From: Diplonema japonicum
Taxonomy: Eukaryota; Euglenozoa; Diplonemea; Diplonemida; Diplonemidae
Length of the DNA: 64,000 bases
Direction: 5' to 3'
Assembly (NCBI GenBank): GCA_964019335.1
Contig: OZ025683.1
Location: forward strand, 496,001-560,000
The position numbers were made by a program, and so were the translations under genes. Of this stretch, positions 34,729-44,356 are shown piece by piece (position 1 is the stretch's first letter; each line of letters starts with the position of its first letter). Under the pieces are notes generated by a model that did no database searches, was not told the DNA's origin, and worked only from the letters and a program-made list of their open reading frames with translations.

Positions 34729-37257
34729 ATGCCCAACGAGCCTGCGGTCCTGTGCTATGGGTTGGTCAACGGCTACAAGTCGTTCCGCGCGAGGTCAGTC
34801 ACACCGCGTGAAGAAAAGAAAAGCACGGCAGCCAGTCGCAAGAGATCTCTTGCACGCGGGAAGGGCTCCCCTGCACGTGGCGCACGTGGGGTTGCAAAAC
34901 TGAAACGTGAGAAGGGAAAAGAAACCATTCGTGTGACACTGCACTGCAACGATGCAGCATTAGAAAAGCCCAACAAACAAGCTGTTGAGGACAATGAGAG
35001 AGAAACGGAGGAAGAGCTCGACGCCCTCCGAAGCAAGGTGTCGTCGTTGAAACTGCACATAAAGCAGCTTACAAGACGGACAGAAGCATGCAATAGAGAG
35101 AACAACGAGCTGAAGGAAGAGTTAGACAAACAGAACGCAGCCAACGAGCAGTTTTTAAGTGATTACATTGGGGCTGTGCCTCTGGATGATCACATTGCCG
35201 TGGGGGACAAGCTAGCACAGCAAGAGGTGGAAGCGATGGCAGTCGCCACAAAGCATCAGCAGGAGATTTCCGACCTCGGGACGAAGCTGGCTGCAGCAGA
35301 AGGCGAACGCGACGGGCTGCGGGCGGAGACGGTGCAACTGCAATCTGCTATGGTTGAACAGGCTGAGGACTTTGAGGAAGCTTTGCTTAAAGCCACGCAG
35401 AAACCCCAACTACAGTTCTTAGCAACCAGTACACAGACGTCCTACATGGTGCAAGACGAGTCTGCCATGCTGCGTCAGCTAGAGAATCTTGAGCTGTTCG
35501 CCAGGCATGACATGCAGACCCTGCACTGCGCCATGGTGGCCCGCGTTGCTTCCGTGTTCCTGCATATGCTTCAAGACACCTCAGCAGCAGCCAGATCCAG
35601 CCACGAGAAGCATCAGGGCGTCGTAGCTGGGATCAATGACTGTAATAACCTTTTGAAAAGCAGAACGAGAGCACTGGAAGAGAAGGTAGCTTCTTTAGAA
35701 GCCGAGGCAGTGCATTATCAGAGGGGGGTTTCTCATGCACGACAAGAGCTCGTAGAATTGAAAGAAGAGCTTTTATCCAAAGAACTGACTGTCAAGGACG
35801 TGTCTCAGCAGGTGGCCAACATCACCGCCAAGCTTTCAAAGTACCAGCAGAAATGCCAATCCATGCAAAAAATAAAAACAGAGCTCCAAGCAAGCGAAGG
35901 CGAGAGAAGCCGCATGCGGTCTGAGAACGATTTGATAAAGGAAAAGCTGCGCGTTGCCCTGCAGCTGGAACAGCACCTTACGAAGCAGGTTGCAGCAGCG
36001 GAGGAGAGTGCTGCACAAGTCAGCGTCCAGAACTCAGCACTGAAGAATGAGGTAGCGGTGCTGCGGCAGGTGTCCGAGTCAAAGTCTAAGGATTTGGAGC
36101 TGGTACGCGGCCTGAAGGCACAGCAGATGACAATTTACGATGAAACGCACTGCAGGCTCGGCATCCTGCATGACGCCTATGACAGCTTCCTTACCAGTCT
36201 CACAGCTGAGAGAATGAGTCTTATCTATAAGTTCGAGTGCAACACACATGACCATGGGCAGACACGCCTCATGCAGCTCGTGCAGCAGCAGCAAGAGCAA
36301 CTTACATTGTTCAATAGCAAGCTTGACGGCCTTGCGGCCGGGACCATCACAGCAAAGAGAGACATTGGTAGAGAAGCAACGCCCTTGACGGTCGGCCTCA
36401 TGTCGCTGCAGGCTGGCTTGCTTGACGCCACTTCCGAGGCTGCTGAGTCTGCTGCCGCAGTGCAAGTCATTCAGCGCAGTGGCCACGGTTACATCCAAAG
36501 AAAGGCTTTGTACAAGGAACGCGAGCAGCAGGTGTGGACAACGGAGGTTGTACAGCGTGTTGCCCGCGGCTACCTCGCACGCAGGACTCTAGCAGCAGAA
36601 GTAGAAGAAGACAGGACCCCGGAGCAGGTACATTGTTCTTCCTCCGCGGCTGAAGATGTAACAGTAGATGAACTCGTAACGGATGTAGATCAGCCCCCTG
36701 TGACTGATGGCCTCGTGACTGATGAAGTGAATCCTGTGAATCTCGCTGATGCGGGCATTCTCACCTCTGCACACAGTCCAACCGACGCCCCCGACGCTTC
36801 GAGGTCTGACTCGGATACGTCTCCTGTGTTTGAAATACCTGACACAGAGGAAGAATCTGAAGACATCCCCGTTCCTGTGTTTGATCTTGCGCCTGACGTG
36901 CCCGAGCCTACGACTGAAACGCCCGATGCGGTGTCATCTACAGATGTGTCAAGTCCGACCTCCACAGGGCACCCGGCACCGGTGTGTGACCCTCTGCAGG
37001 ATGATATGGAAGAGGACGCAGAGCACCCACGCGCGATAAGCGAGATGATGAAATCACCAGGTACAGAGAAGTCTTCCATGCTGCATGACAGCTTTGTGAA
37101 ACCCAGTGGGTCACCTGCAACGGAGATTAATAACCCTGTGCCGAGGTTCAGCATAACCAGTGACGACAGCGTAGACTTCTCGCTCGCTTCGTCTGAGGGC
37201 GACATCCCTGTCCCTCTCTTCGAGCCTTCTGCTCAAACTGTTGAAGTGCTCTCTTAA
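34729..37257 (+). CDS. coiled-coil protein with IQ-like motifs and acidic C-terminus
   Basis: 842 aa from ATG 34729; an in-frame extension to 34537 overlaps the previous gene's end and the acceptor-like tract, so I reject it. Residues ~30-80 are Lys/Arg-rich. About 85-560 are mostly coiled coil with a Cys/His-containing globular interruption near 245-290. Two IQ-like motifs follow (about 577-594 and 606-622; V-I-Q-R-x(7)-Q-R-K and V-V-Q-R-x-A-R-G-Y-L-A-R-R). Residues 625-842 are acidic, Ser/Pro-rich and carry three I-P-V-P-(V/L)-F-type short repeats. This suggests a calmodulin- or centrin-binding cytoskeletal or ciliary scaffold. The motif reading is direct; the role is inference. Confidence 0.85.
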   Translation: MPNEPAVLCYGLVNGYKSFRARSVTPREEKKSTAASRKRSLARGKGSPARGARGVAKLKREKGKETIRVTLHCNDAALEKPNKQAVEDNERETEEELDALRSKVSSLKLHIKQLTRRTEACNRENNELKEELDKQNAANEQFLSDYIGAVPLDDHIAVGDKLAQQEVEAMAVATKHQQEISDLGTKLAAAEGERDGLRAETVQLQSAMVEQAEDFEEALLKATQKPQLQFLATSTQTSYMVQDESAMLRQLENLELFARHDMQTLHCAMVARVASVFLHMLQDTSAAARSSHEKHQGVVAGINDCNNLLKSRTRALEEKVASLEAEAVHYQRGVSHARQELVELKEELLSKELTVKDVSQQVANITAKLSKYQQKCQSMQKIKTELQASEGERSRMRSENDLIKEKLRVALQLEQHLTKQVAAAEESAAQVSVQNSALKNEVAVLRQVSESKSKDLELVRGLKAQQMTIYDETHCRLGILHDAYDSFLTSLTAERMSLIYKFECNTHDHGQTRLMQLVQQQQEQLTLFNSKLDGLAAGTITAKRDIGREATPLTVGLMSLQAGLLDATSEAAESAAAVQVIQRSGHGYIQRKALYKEREQQVWTTEVVQRVARGYLARRTLAAEVEEDRTPEQVHCSSSAAEDVTVDELVTDVDQPPVTDGLVTDEVNPVNLADAGILTSAHSPTDAPDASRSDSDTSPVFEIPDTEEESEDIPVPVFDLAPDVPEPTTETPDAVSSTDVSSPTSTGHPAPVCDPLQDDMEEDAEHPRAISEMMKSPGTEKSSMLHDSFVKPSGSPATEINNPVPRFSITSDDSVDFSLASSEGDIPVPLFEPSAQTVEVLS

Positions 37258-37298
37258 ATGCCTTTTCCAAGTGCACCAAGTTACAATTATATAAAACT

Positions 37299-37326
37299 GT
37301 CATTATTGTCTTCATTCGTGTTTTAG
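37299..37326 (+). promoter_or_regulatory. T-rich tract plus AG before gene 37363
   Basis: A T/C-rich run ends in GTTTTAG (37326), 36 nt before the ATG, inside a 105-nt intergenic gap. Confidence 0.4.
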
Positions 37327-37362
37327 TTGCACAACAAGGTTGACACAAGAAACAAGAAGAAT

Positions 37363-38345
37363 ATGGGGAAATCACGCTCACGTACTTCGAATGTCCCCCT
37401 GCACATAGGGAGCGGGCCGGGTGAGCGTATCGAGCAGACAGTACTGAAAAGGAGAAAGAAGATCGAAACAGTATGCCTACCAAAAAGACGTCACCACTGT
37501 ACAGGTCCACGCTGACAAAGTGAGGAGGGGGTTGGCACAGCAGAAGGCGGCAGGGGAGCACAAGAAACTGAGGAAACAAGTATGTAGTATCAGCCCTCTG
37601 CAAGAAGCCCCTCACAGGTTTTCCGTAATGCGAGAGATTACATCAACAACTTCAAGAGACGGGAACACAACAAAAAGGAAATGTCCAGGAGGCAGAAAGT
37701 GCATATCAAGCAGCCTGTGGTGCTGCCGAGTGAGTTCAAGGGCATGATGGCGCTGGCGATCAGGGTGAAGGGGTATGTACTTCAAAAGGTTTATATACAT
37801 CATGCAGTGACGACATCCCGGAAACGTGCAGAAGAATGCTCAGCAAGTGGAAGTTGAATAAAATGTATGAGGGAGCCTTCCTGTCCCTGAGTGAGAGCAA
37901 CTTGCAGGCCCTCCATCTCTTGAAGGACTACGTAAAGTGGGGTTACCCGACACCTGACCAGATCAAGGTGCTGATCAGGACTAGGGGTTACACGCTGAAC
38001 GACAGTGGGATGAGGATCCCCATCAGCGGGAACGCTCTTGTGGAACAAAAGCTCGGCGACCAAAACATATTGTGTCTTGAGGACATGGAGCACGCCATTG
38101 CTAACCATACTGAGGAATTCGATGCCTGTGTACACTTCCTTGCCCCCTTCCGCTTCGAGCCTCCTGAGAAGGACGAGACAGAGCTCGAGAGAAGGACCAG
38201 GGAAAGGAACACCAACGTCGGCGAGAAGTCCTTCGCATCCTTCCTCCTCAACAACATGCCTGAGGTCCCTCAGAAGGCACCGAACACCACAGCCGCCGAA
38301 ACTATCTCGAAAAAGAAGAGGAAGCTCTTGGCCAACAAGAAATAA
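37363..38345 (+). CDS. uL30-family protein (RPL7/Rlp7-like)
   Basis: Four exons (37363-37470, 37505-37579, 37618-37772, 37808-38345), about 291 aa. It shows the eukaryotic uL30 plan: a basic helical N-terminus with V-L-K-R-R-K, a long Arg/Lys helix, then the ferredoxin-like core (A-L-A-I-R-V-K-G; L-K-x-Y-V-x-W-G-Y-P-T; I-R-T-R-G-Y; N-x-I-L-C-L-E-D-M-E-H-A-I; F-L-A-P-F-R-F). It acts in the large ribosomal subunit or, if it is the Rlp7/RPL7L1 paralogue, in pre-60S assembly. The V-E-Q-K-L-G segment and the extended Lys-rich C-terminus lean toward the assembly-factor type; I cannot decide by eye. Start 37363 is the first ATG after the acceptor-like AG. Confidence 0.85.
37471..37504 (+). other. 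intron, 34 nt, phase 0
   Basis: GTATGC...TACAG within the uL30-family gene; removal keeps the basic N-terminal helix open. Confidence 0.85.
37580..37617 (+). other. intron, 38 nt, phase 0
   Basis: GTATGT...CTCACAG; joins the N-terminal helix to the R-N-A-R-D-Y-I helix. Confidence 0.85.
37773..37807 (+). other. intron, 35 nt, phase 2
   Basis: GTATGT...ATGCAG. It splits a Gly codon and joins I-R-V-K-G to D-D-I-P, as expected in the uL30 core. Confidence 0.92.
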
Positions 38346-38430
38346 AAAAACTCGCACTCATATCCCTATTGTCGTAAATCATGAAGTTCCGTCCTCTTTT
38401 TTTTTGCCCCCATCAGATCAGATATTCATA

Positions 38431-38470
38431 TTGTATTTCTCTTTGTTTCCGTTCCCACAAAGCACTCTAG
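38431..38470 (+). promoter_or_regulatory. pyrimidine-rich tract plus AG before gene 38478
   Basis: A T/C-rich run is followed by CACAAAG (38462) and CTCTAG (38470), 7-15 nt before the ATG. Confidence 0.4.
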
Positions 38471-38477
38471 GTCCGCG

Positions 38478-39767
38478 ATGAAGAAGCTGCAGCGCGCACC
38501 ACGCTGCACAGCATGTGGCGAGGAGGTGGCGGGCTTGGGGAAGTTCTGCAGCGGGTGCGGCGCAGAGATAGGAAGCCGGATGTACCAGCAGTACGGGAGG
38601 TACTTACGGTCTATTCAGAAGCTTGGTGTGCTTGGATACCACACTATTAAGGAAGACAGTGCACAGGAAGAGTCGGAAACATGTGCGAAGTACTTCGGCG
38701 AGGAGGATGTCTTCATTAATGATATCAGAAAGTCAACGGAGGCCACAAAGAAACCGGGTTTGGAACGGACACTCAGTCCACGCCCACCACCGCCTTTCAA
38801 GCCGTCTGAAGGGCCGCTGCTCAGCTCGACACCTCTGCTGCCAACACAGGTCGACGACTCGCCAGCTATCAGCAGGCTCTCAACACCGAATAGAATAAAA
38901 TACAAGAGCGAAGGCATGATTGTGTATGTGGATCCTCACTCTGATGGGACTGTGCGGATATCTGGGAAGAACCACGAGAAGCGGCTAAAGATACACAGTG
39001 AGAACCCCACCACAGTAGACATGGCTGACAAAATAATCTTGCACCAAGCACTCAACACCTTCTCAACACCAAGCAAGAGGTACCGCCTCCCCACCGACCA
39101 GCATGAGCGTGAGCTAGTTATAGCGAAGCTTTTCTCCCTCGCTTCTGCTCAAGGCGTCCCGCATAACATACCAGTGTTCCCCGACCGCATCACCTACGGC
39201 AAAGGAAAGGAAAGGGGCAAGGCGTCCCCCACACCATGGCTAGAGTCGAGTAAAGAGCAAATTCTCGATAAGGCACAGACCGAAATGGTGGTAAAGCGCC
39301 TGCACGACGATTTCTTCGCGAACCAGAACGCGCAAATGCAGAGGAGGCCTGCTCAGCCGCCTAAGGACGTTCACAGTTTACAAGCCATGAACAAACGCCT
39401 GTACTACGGACAAGTGGAAGCTAAAAAGCAGTTGCAAGAGAAACTTGATGCTGAGTACCAACGGAAGACATTCATTCTGCCTCCTGACAGCATACAGGAG
39501 TCGACTGCGAGGCTGTACTCAGACGCCGTGGAGCATAAAATCAGGCAACAGGAACTTGAGCAGAAGTATTTATCACAACCGAAGGCCCCTGCAAAGAGCA
39601 ACATGAAGGCCGCTGTGCAGCGTTTGTATGATGATGAGCTGGCAAAGAAGGTGGACTTGAGAAAAGCCTTATGGGAAAAGCATGTAGGCCACAACGAAAA
39701 AAAGGTAAAGAAACTTACGGCGAAAGAGATGGGTACCTGTGTGCAACGATTGGCGAACACGAATTAA
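38478..39767 (+). CDS. zinc-ribbon protein with 'RLY' helical repeats
   Basis: 429 aa, no intron. Residues 9-27 contain two C-x2-C knuckles (C-T-A-C and C-S-G-C), a zinc ribbon. The middle is Pro/Ser-rich with a short beta-rich part (about 130-175). From ~265 to the end there are five helical repeats of about 30 residues, each starting with R-L-(Y/H)-x-(D/G): near residues 275, 310, 349, 378 and 422. Similar RLY repeats occur, to my recollection, in kinetoplastid and ciliary proteins of unknown role. Cytosolic by absence of signal peptide or membrane segments. Function unknown. Confidence 0.82.
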   Translation: MKKLQRAPRCTACGEEVAGLGKFCSGCGAEIGSRMYQQYGRYLRSIQKLGVLGYHTIKEDSAQEESETCAKYFGEEDVFINDIRKSTEATKKPGLERTLSPRPPPPFKPSEGPLLSSTPLLPTQVDDSPAISRLSTPNRIKYKSEGMIVYVDPHSDGTVRISGKNHEKRLKIHSENPTTVDMADKIILHQALNTFSTPSKRYRLPTDQHERELVIAKLFSLASAQGVPHNIPVFPDRITYGKGKERGKASPTPWLESSKEQILDKAQTEMVVKRLHDDFFANQNAQMQRRPAQPPKDVHSLQAMNKRLYYGQVEAKKQLQEKLDAEYQRKTFILPPDSIQESTARLYSDAVEHKIRQQELEQKYLSQPKAPAKSNMKAAVQRLYDDELAKKVDLRKALWEKHVGHNEKKVKKLTAKEMGTCVQRLANTN

Positions 39768-39850
39768 CAACGTGTCCTTACGGACATGACCCAGCAGTGG
39801 GAAACAGTTATGTTTTTATGGGTTGTTAGCACTCTATATGTACCCTTTTA

Positions 39851-39870
39851 GCTTAATCTCTTCACAACAG
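39851..39870 (+). promoter_or_regulatory. pyrimidine-rich tract plus AG before gene 39874
   Basis: CTTAATCTCTTCACAACAG ends at 39870, 3 nt before the ATG at 39874, in a 106-nt gap. Confidence 0.4.
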
Positions 39871-39873
39871 GTC

Positions 39874-42800
39874 ATGCATAATAAAGTAATATGCTATGTT
39901 AGTATAATATTGTTATTTTGCAGTGATGTGCAGGCCTCATGTTCGTACGCTGTTGTAAAGAGCAATACGTGTGAATCCAGCGGGTTTGGGATAATCACGA
40001 CACAAACACAATGTGACGCAGCTGTTGTTGCACTGATGACCAGTCCCCCAGGGTCAACTGTCACCTTGGAGGCCGATACTACTTACCCTCGTGGGTGCTA
40101 CATCCTGCAGTTCTCTAACAGTGCCCCGTACATTAACACTGCTGTGTCATCAACACCCTGCTCTGACAGCAGTAGGTGCCTGTGTTCCGATTGCCCAACA
40201 CCAGCACCTGACACTCCAGCTCCCGACACTCCCGCCCCACCTACAGCTATACCCACCCAGGCACCCCCAACGTCGCCTCCCGACACCAATGCTCCTCCAA
40301 CACCGGCACCCGCTACGCTGCCTCCCGACACTGACGCTCCTCCAACACCGGCACCCCTTACGTCGCCTCCCGACACCAATGCTCCTCCAACTCCGGCGCC
40401 CCCAACGTCGCCTCCCGACACCAATGCTCCTCCAACTCCGGCACCCGCTACGCTGCCTCCCGACACTAACGCTCCTCCAACTCCGGCACCCCCGACAGCT
40501 GTGCCTACTGACGCTCCTCTTACACTTGTTCCTCCTACAGCTGTTCCCACAGTTGCGCCACCAACGATTGCTCCGCCCACTGCCGCACCTCTCACTGCAG
40601 AGCCGACAGCAATCCCAACAGCCATTCCTACTGACGCTCCTCCGACAGCCGAACCTACTGCAATACCTACTGCAGAACCGACAGCTGTTCCGACTGCACC
40701 ACCGACTGCACCCCCCACAGCACAGCCAACTGTGGCACCACCTACTATGGAGCCCACTGCAACGCCAACAACAGCACCTCTCACAGCGGAGCCCACGATA
40801 TCTCCAACAGCTGTCCCTACAGCAGCCCCTCCCACAGCAGTCCCAACTGCCAATCCAACATTTGCTCCAGCAACTTTGGTTCCTACAGCAACACCGACAC
40901 TAGCACCACTTACTGCTATCCCAACCGCAACTCCAACAGCCCCGCCGACGACTCTGCCGACTACGGCCTCGCCAACTGCTCCTCCTACTGCTCCTCCTAC
41001 TGTTCCACCAACGGCGGAGCCACAGGCCACTGCCCAGCCTACTACCCTACCCCCAACTCAGTTGCCCACTCCCGTACCGACGGCGGCACCCAGCTACCTT
41101 CCTGCTCAGGATTTGCTTACTGAGTCCGATACCGACTTAGGGGCAGCTGCAGCGCTCACAGGAATTGCATCGGGAGGGACAGCAGCACACGCATCGATGC
41201 TGGTGCTGCTGATGGACGGTTCGTGTGACGGGACAGACAAGAAGCTACCATGGGCGCTGCAGCCACTGCAGCTCACAGTACACGGGTCTCACTACGCTGG
41301 TGTTATCATCGGGAATTTCATTCTGGTGATTGCCGTTGCTGTTGTGTTGTACTTGCTGTACCTTCTGGTGAGGTACGTGTCGATTGTGAGGAATAGGTTC
41401 AGCCCTGGTGCTGGTGACATAGAAGACCCGTTGGGGCTCGTTAGGCTCCCTGCCGGCCCGCTCTACGCGGTACTGTTCTTCTACCAGTCGTTTGCTTTCA
41501 CAGGAATCCACCTCATGGTGTACCCCCCTAACGTGGCTCTGTGTTTGTTGGGTATCGTCACCACCATCGGGTGCTTGGTGTTCCCTGTTGTGACTTGTTA
41601 TCAGGTGGCACAAGGTGTGCCCGAAGATGCTTATTACATGCACGACGTGAATGAACGCCCACGGTGGCTGATATTCTTTGTTGGGAAAGGGGAATGGGTG
41701 TGTACGAGAAAAGATCACGCATGGGTACGCAGGTGGTGTTCAATGGTTAGATCCTTCAAGCAAGATAGGTGCTATTTTATCGCAGCCGACTTTGCCGCCA
41801 TGTTCGCCATCGCCATCGCAACTGTTCCGAGGGCCAGCACTATGGTGGCCTGCGGTCATTTGCGCATGGCGCAGGCCGCGATTAACATGGCAGGCTTGAT
41901 GGGCGAACTGTACACCCGTCCGCATGTGAGGTCGAGGGACAACTACTCCGACTGCGTGAGGTTGACCCTGCAGGTCTTGGCTTGTGTTTGCATGGCTTTC
42001 GGTTATTACTCGGGCGACAGCAACAACGTAGCATTTGGCTTTGCAAGCGCCATGTTCATCGGTGCGTTGTGTTTGATCTTCGTGAAGCTTATTCTTGATG
42101 GCATTACTGAGCTGTGGCTGCTGTGCAACAAGAGAAGGGCAAAGCTGCAAGCCTTCGCATGGAACGAGCGGTATGAGGGCCCTGGGAAGGAGATGGCGGA
42201 GAGCTTGTTGATGACGAAGTCCATTGCTGACATCGTCGACGTGGAGAGCGTGGGCAGCAATATCCTCAGCCCAAGTCCTTCGCCCACCCCGAGCCCCAAG
42301 GCGAAGGATTCGATGAGCAGCTACGATCCACCGCAGCAGCAAAACGATTCTTCTTCTGAAGAAGACCGCCCCTTATTCAAACCTGCCAGCTACAGGAGGG
42401 TCAGCAGGAGGGAGAGCTCGCCCTCGCCAATGGCCACAAGTGGGGGGTCGTTTAACCGTGTTGCCAGCATCAATGCGAGTAATGGCAGCATAAGGTTGCC
42501 AAGGTCGCGCAATGGAAGCTTCCCTCCGCGCGGTCCTAAGAAGCAGAGGCAGAGGTCGCAGCCAACCTTGCAGGAGCTTTTGGACATGCCAGAGAGGGAA
42601 CTGGGCCAGCACACGTTGCTGCCCGCATTGAGGAAGTTGCACAAGGTGATCGCGAATGGCGACGTGAAACGAGCTAATGAGCTCGCGGACAAGATGGAGG
42701 AGAACCCCTTGGCGGGCGGCATGATCGCCTCCATGCTCTCCAAGCACTTCTACCCCAACGTGCCGAAGGCTATCCTCGCAGACAACCCGCGCAGCTTCTT

Positions 42801-42948
42801 CGCGATCGATGCACAGGCTCGCCCTCAGTCACCAAGCTTCTACTCGAGCTTCGCGTCCACACCTGGCTCCGCTTCCTCCGACGTCAGGGAGAGCAGGATG
42901 CAGAAACGTTCATCTCTTTCTATCTCGTTGCCCCTCACGCAGATCTGA
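39874..42948 (+). CDS. mucin-stalked multi-pass membrane protein
   Basis: 1,024 aa from ATG 39874, which gives a clean signal peptide (about 1-21); an in-frame ATG at 39823 lies before the acceptor-like AG. Residues ~22-105 form a small Cys domain ending P-R-G-C-Y...C-L-C, a module I associate with protist surface proteins. Residues ~107-412 are a Thr/Pro/Ala stalk, probably O-glycosylated. About six membrane segments follow, near 474-500, 527-547, 554-578, 634-652, 692-711 and 718-744. The ~280-residue tail is Ser/Pro-rich with a Lys/Arg-rich part and a short helical domain (about 890-960), probably cytosolic. A receptor- or transporter-like surface protein is likely, but the membrane domain does not match a family I can name. 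Confidence 0.87.
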   Translation: MHNKVICYVSIILLFCSDVQASCSYAVVKSNTCESSGFGIITTQTQCDAAVVALMTSPPGSTVTLEADTTYPRGCYILQFSNSAPYINTAVSSTPCSDSSRCLCSDCPTPAPDTPAPDTPAPPTAIPTQAPPTSPPDTNAPPTPAPATLPPDTDAPPTPAPLTSPPDTNAPPTPAPPTSPPDTNAPPTPAPATLPPDTNAPPTPAPPTAVPTDAPLTLVPPTAVPTVAPPTIAPPTAAPLTAEPTAIPTAIPTDAPPTAEPTAIPTAEPTAVPTAPPTAPPTAQPTVAPPTMEPTATPTTAPLTAEPTISPTAVPTAAPPTAVPTANPTFAPATLVPTATPTLAPLTAIPTATPTAPPTTLPTTASPTAPPTAPPTVPPTAEPQATAQPTTLPPTQLPTPVPTAAPSYLPAQDLLTESDTDLGAAAALTGIASGGTAAHASMLVLLMDGSCDGTDKKLPWALQPLQLTVHGSHYAGVIIGNFILVIAVAVVLYLLYLLVRYVSIVRNRFSPGAGDIEDPLGLVRLPAGPLYAVLFFYQSFAFTGIHLMVYPPNVALCLLGIVTTIGCLVFPVVTCYQVAQGVPEDAYYMHDVNERPRWLIFFVGKGEWVCTRKDHAWVRRWCSMVRSFKQDRCYFIAADFAAMFAIAIATVPRASTMVACGHLRMAQAAINMAGLMGELYTRPHVRSRDNYSDCVRLTLQVLACVCMAFGYYSGDSNNVAFGFASAMFIGALCLIFVKLILDGITELWLLCNKRRAKLQAFAWNERYEGPGKEMAESLLMTKSIADIVDVESVGSNILSPSPSPTPSPKAKDSMSSYDPPQQQNDSSSEEDRPLFKPASYRRVSRRESSPSPMATSGGSFNRVASINASNGSIRLPRSRNGSFPPRGPKKQRQRSQPTLQELLDMPERELGQHTLLPALRKLHKVIANGDVKRANELADKMEENPLAGGMIASMLSKHFYPNVPKAILADNPRSFFAIDAQARPQSPSFYSSFASTPGSASSDVRESRMQKRSSLSISLPLTQI
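40273..40497 (+). repeat. five tandem 45-bp units in the stalk
   Basis: Five consecutive copies encode (S/L)PPDT(N/D)APPTPAP-x-T, 15 residues each. The rest of the stalk (to about 41090) is looser TAPPTA-type repetition. Confidence 0.9.
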
Positions 42949-43768
42949 TATTCAACGGTCGTCAGTTCAGGTTTGTTATGTTGCTTCGGCCTCGGACAGG
43001 ACCCATGGCCTTGGTCATCACACCTTGGCCATGCCTTGGTCATCACACCCGTGTGCATGAGAAAGAACTACAAAGGTGCGGTCTGGTGTATCCAAACGCT
43101 CTTTTTTTTTCTCTTATCTCTTATCGTACCTCACTCCTCCTCCGATCCCCTCTGGCCTTTTTTTCTTTTCTTGTATCGGGGGTATCTTGGTCCTGTTTTT
43201 TCTTTTTTATTTCTATTTTTTGCCTCTTTTTTTTTTTTTTTGTTTCAATGAAGTAATGGCGGAACACTTTAGGAGGACCACAGCAGCAATTGCCAATTGC
43301 TGGCAAATGGTGCTTTTTGTTGATTTGTGATTCAGACTTCTTAATAGTGTTTTCCCTCTTCCCCCTCCCTTCTTCTTTTAGAGTAGCTCATCAAAATATG
43401 AAGGAACAGGTTGGCAGTTTTTAGCACAACACAACACGACTTGCAGGTGAGCGCGAAAACGCACCTGAAATGTCTGCTCTCCAGCCCTATGTTAGTGTGC
43501 CGAGTTCTGAGACTTTTCGAACGCACCGGCTAGAAGTTTGGCTAATAACATGCTTTTTCGGCAAGTCTGCACAGTAACAGGTTGTTACTTTACTTTTTTG
43601 CAGATATTTACTTAGAAAAAATAAGGTGAGGGGATTTGAGCCATTCCCGCCATTGTTCAGCAAATAGAGTGAACACGGTTTACACTTCGCGGACACATTA
43701 GCTTCCCCCCTCCCCTTTCTTTTCGTTTGGATATTTTCTTCTTCCTCATTTGTTCCCGCAGCCCATGT

Positions 43769-43799
<31 letters not shown>

Positions 43800-44356
43800 C
43801 TCTCGCCTGACGGCCTTTATCGGTTTTTCTTCTTTTTCTTTTTTCTCCTTCCTTTTTTTTTTTTTTTCTTCTCTTTATGCTGAGAGTGTCCTCTGTACTC
43901 AACTTAGGAAAAAAATGTGGGCTACACAGTAGGCCAAGGGCCTTAGTGGCTCCCTTCTTTTTTATGTTCGAGCGTCTGGTTCTTGCTTTTGTCTATTGTT
44001 TTATTGATTTTTCGCTTGGGAGCTCCCGCCTGCAAAGGGTAAAACAATGCGCAAAATTAACAAAAGTAAACAACAAACAAACAACAATACACAAAAGAAG
44101 GGAGAGAGAGAAGGGGAAGAAAAAAAAAAAGAAAAAGAAAAGGGGGGGAAAGAATAAAGGAAACAATTTCTGTGCGAATGTCTTCTGCGGCTTATCCGGC
44201 TTGAGATGACCACTTTAATTTGTTATTCCCTCCCTTCCTCACTCTCCCTTTTATGCCCCGTTCCCTGTTCTGTGATGTGATGTGTCTTGTGGGACAGGAA
44301 ACAAAGTGCTTTTATGTTTTTGTAGTGAGCAATTTAAAAAGAGAATTAAGGTGGGG
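42949..44356. other. long T-rich spacer
   Basis: Contains long T runs (for example about 43770-43799), a 26-nt-spaced direct repeat of CCTTGGTCATCACACC at about 43009-43050, a small CAGGTG/CACCTG hairpin at 43444-43467, and a purine-rich stretch near 44100-44155. No supported gene. Confidence 0.6.

Noticed and set aside
39888-39924. Possible 38-nt intron (GTAATA...TTGCAG) just after the start of the mucin-stalk gene
   Set aside because: Removal breaks the frame, while retention yields a normal signal peptide.
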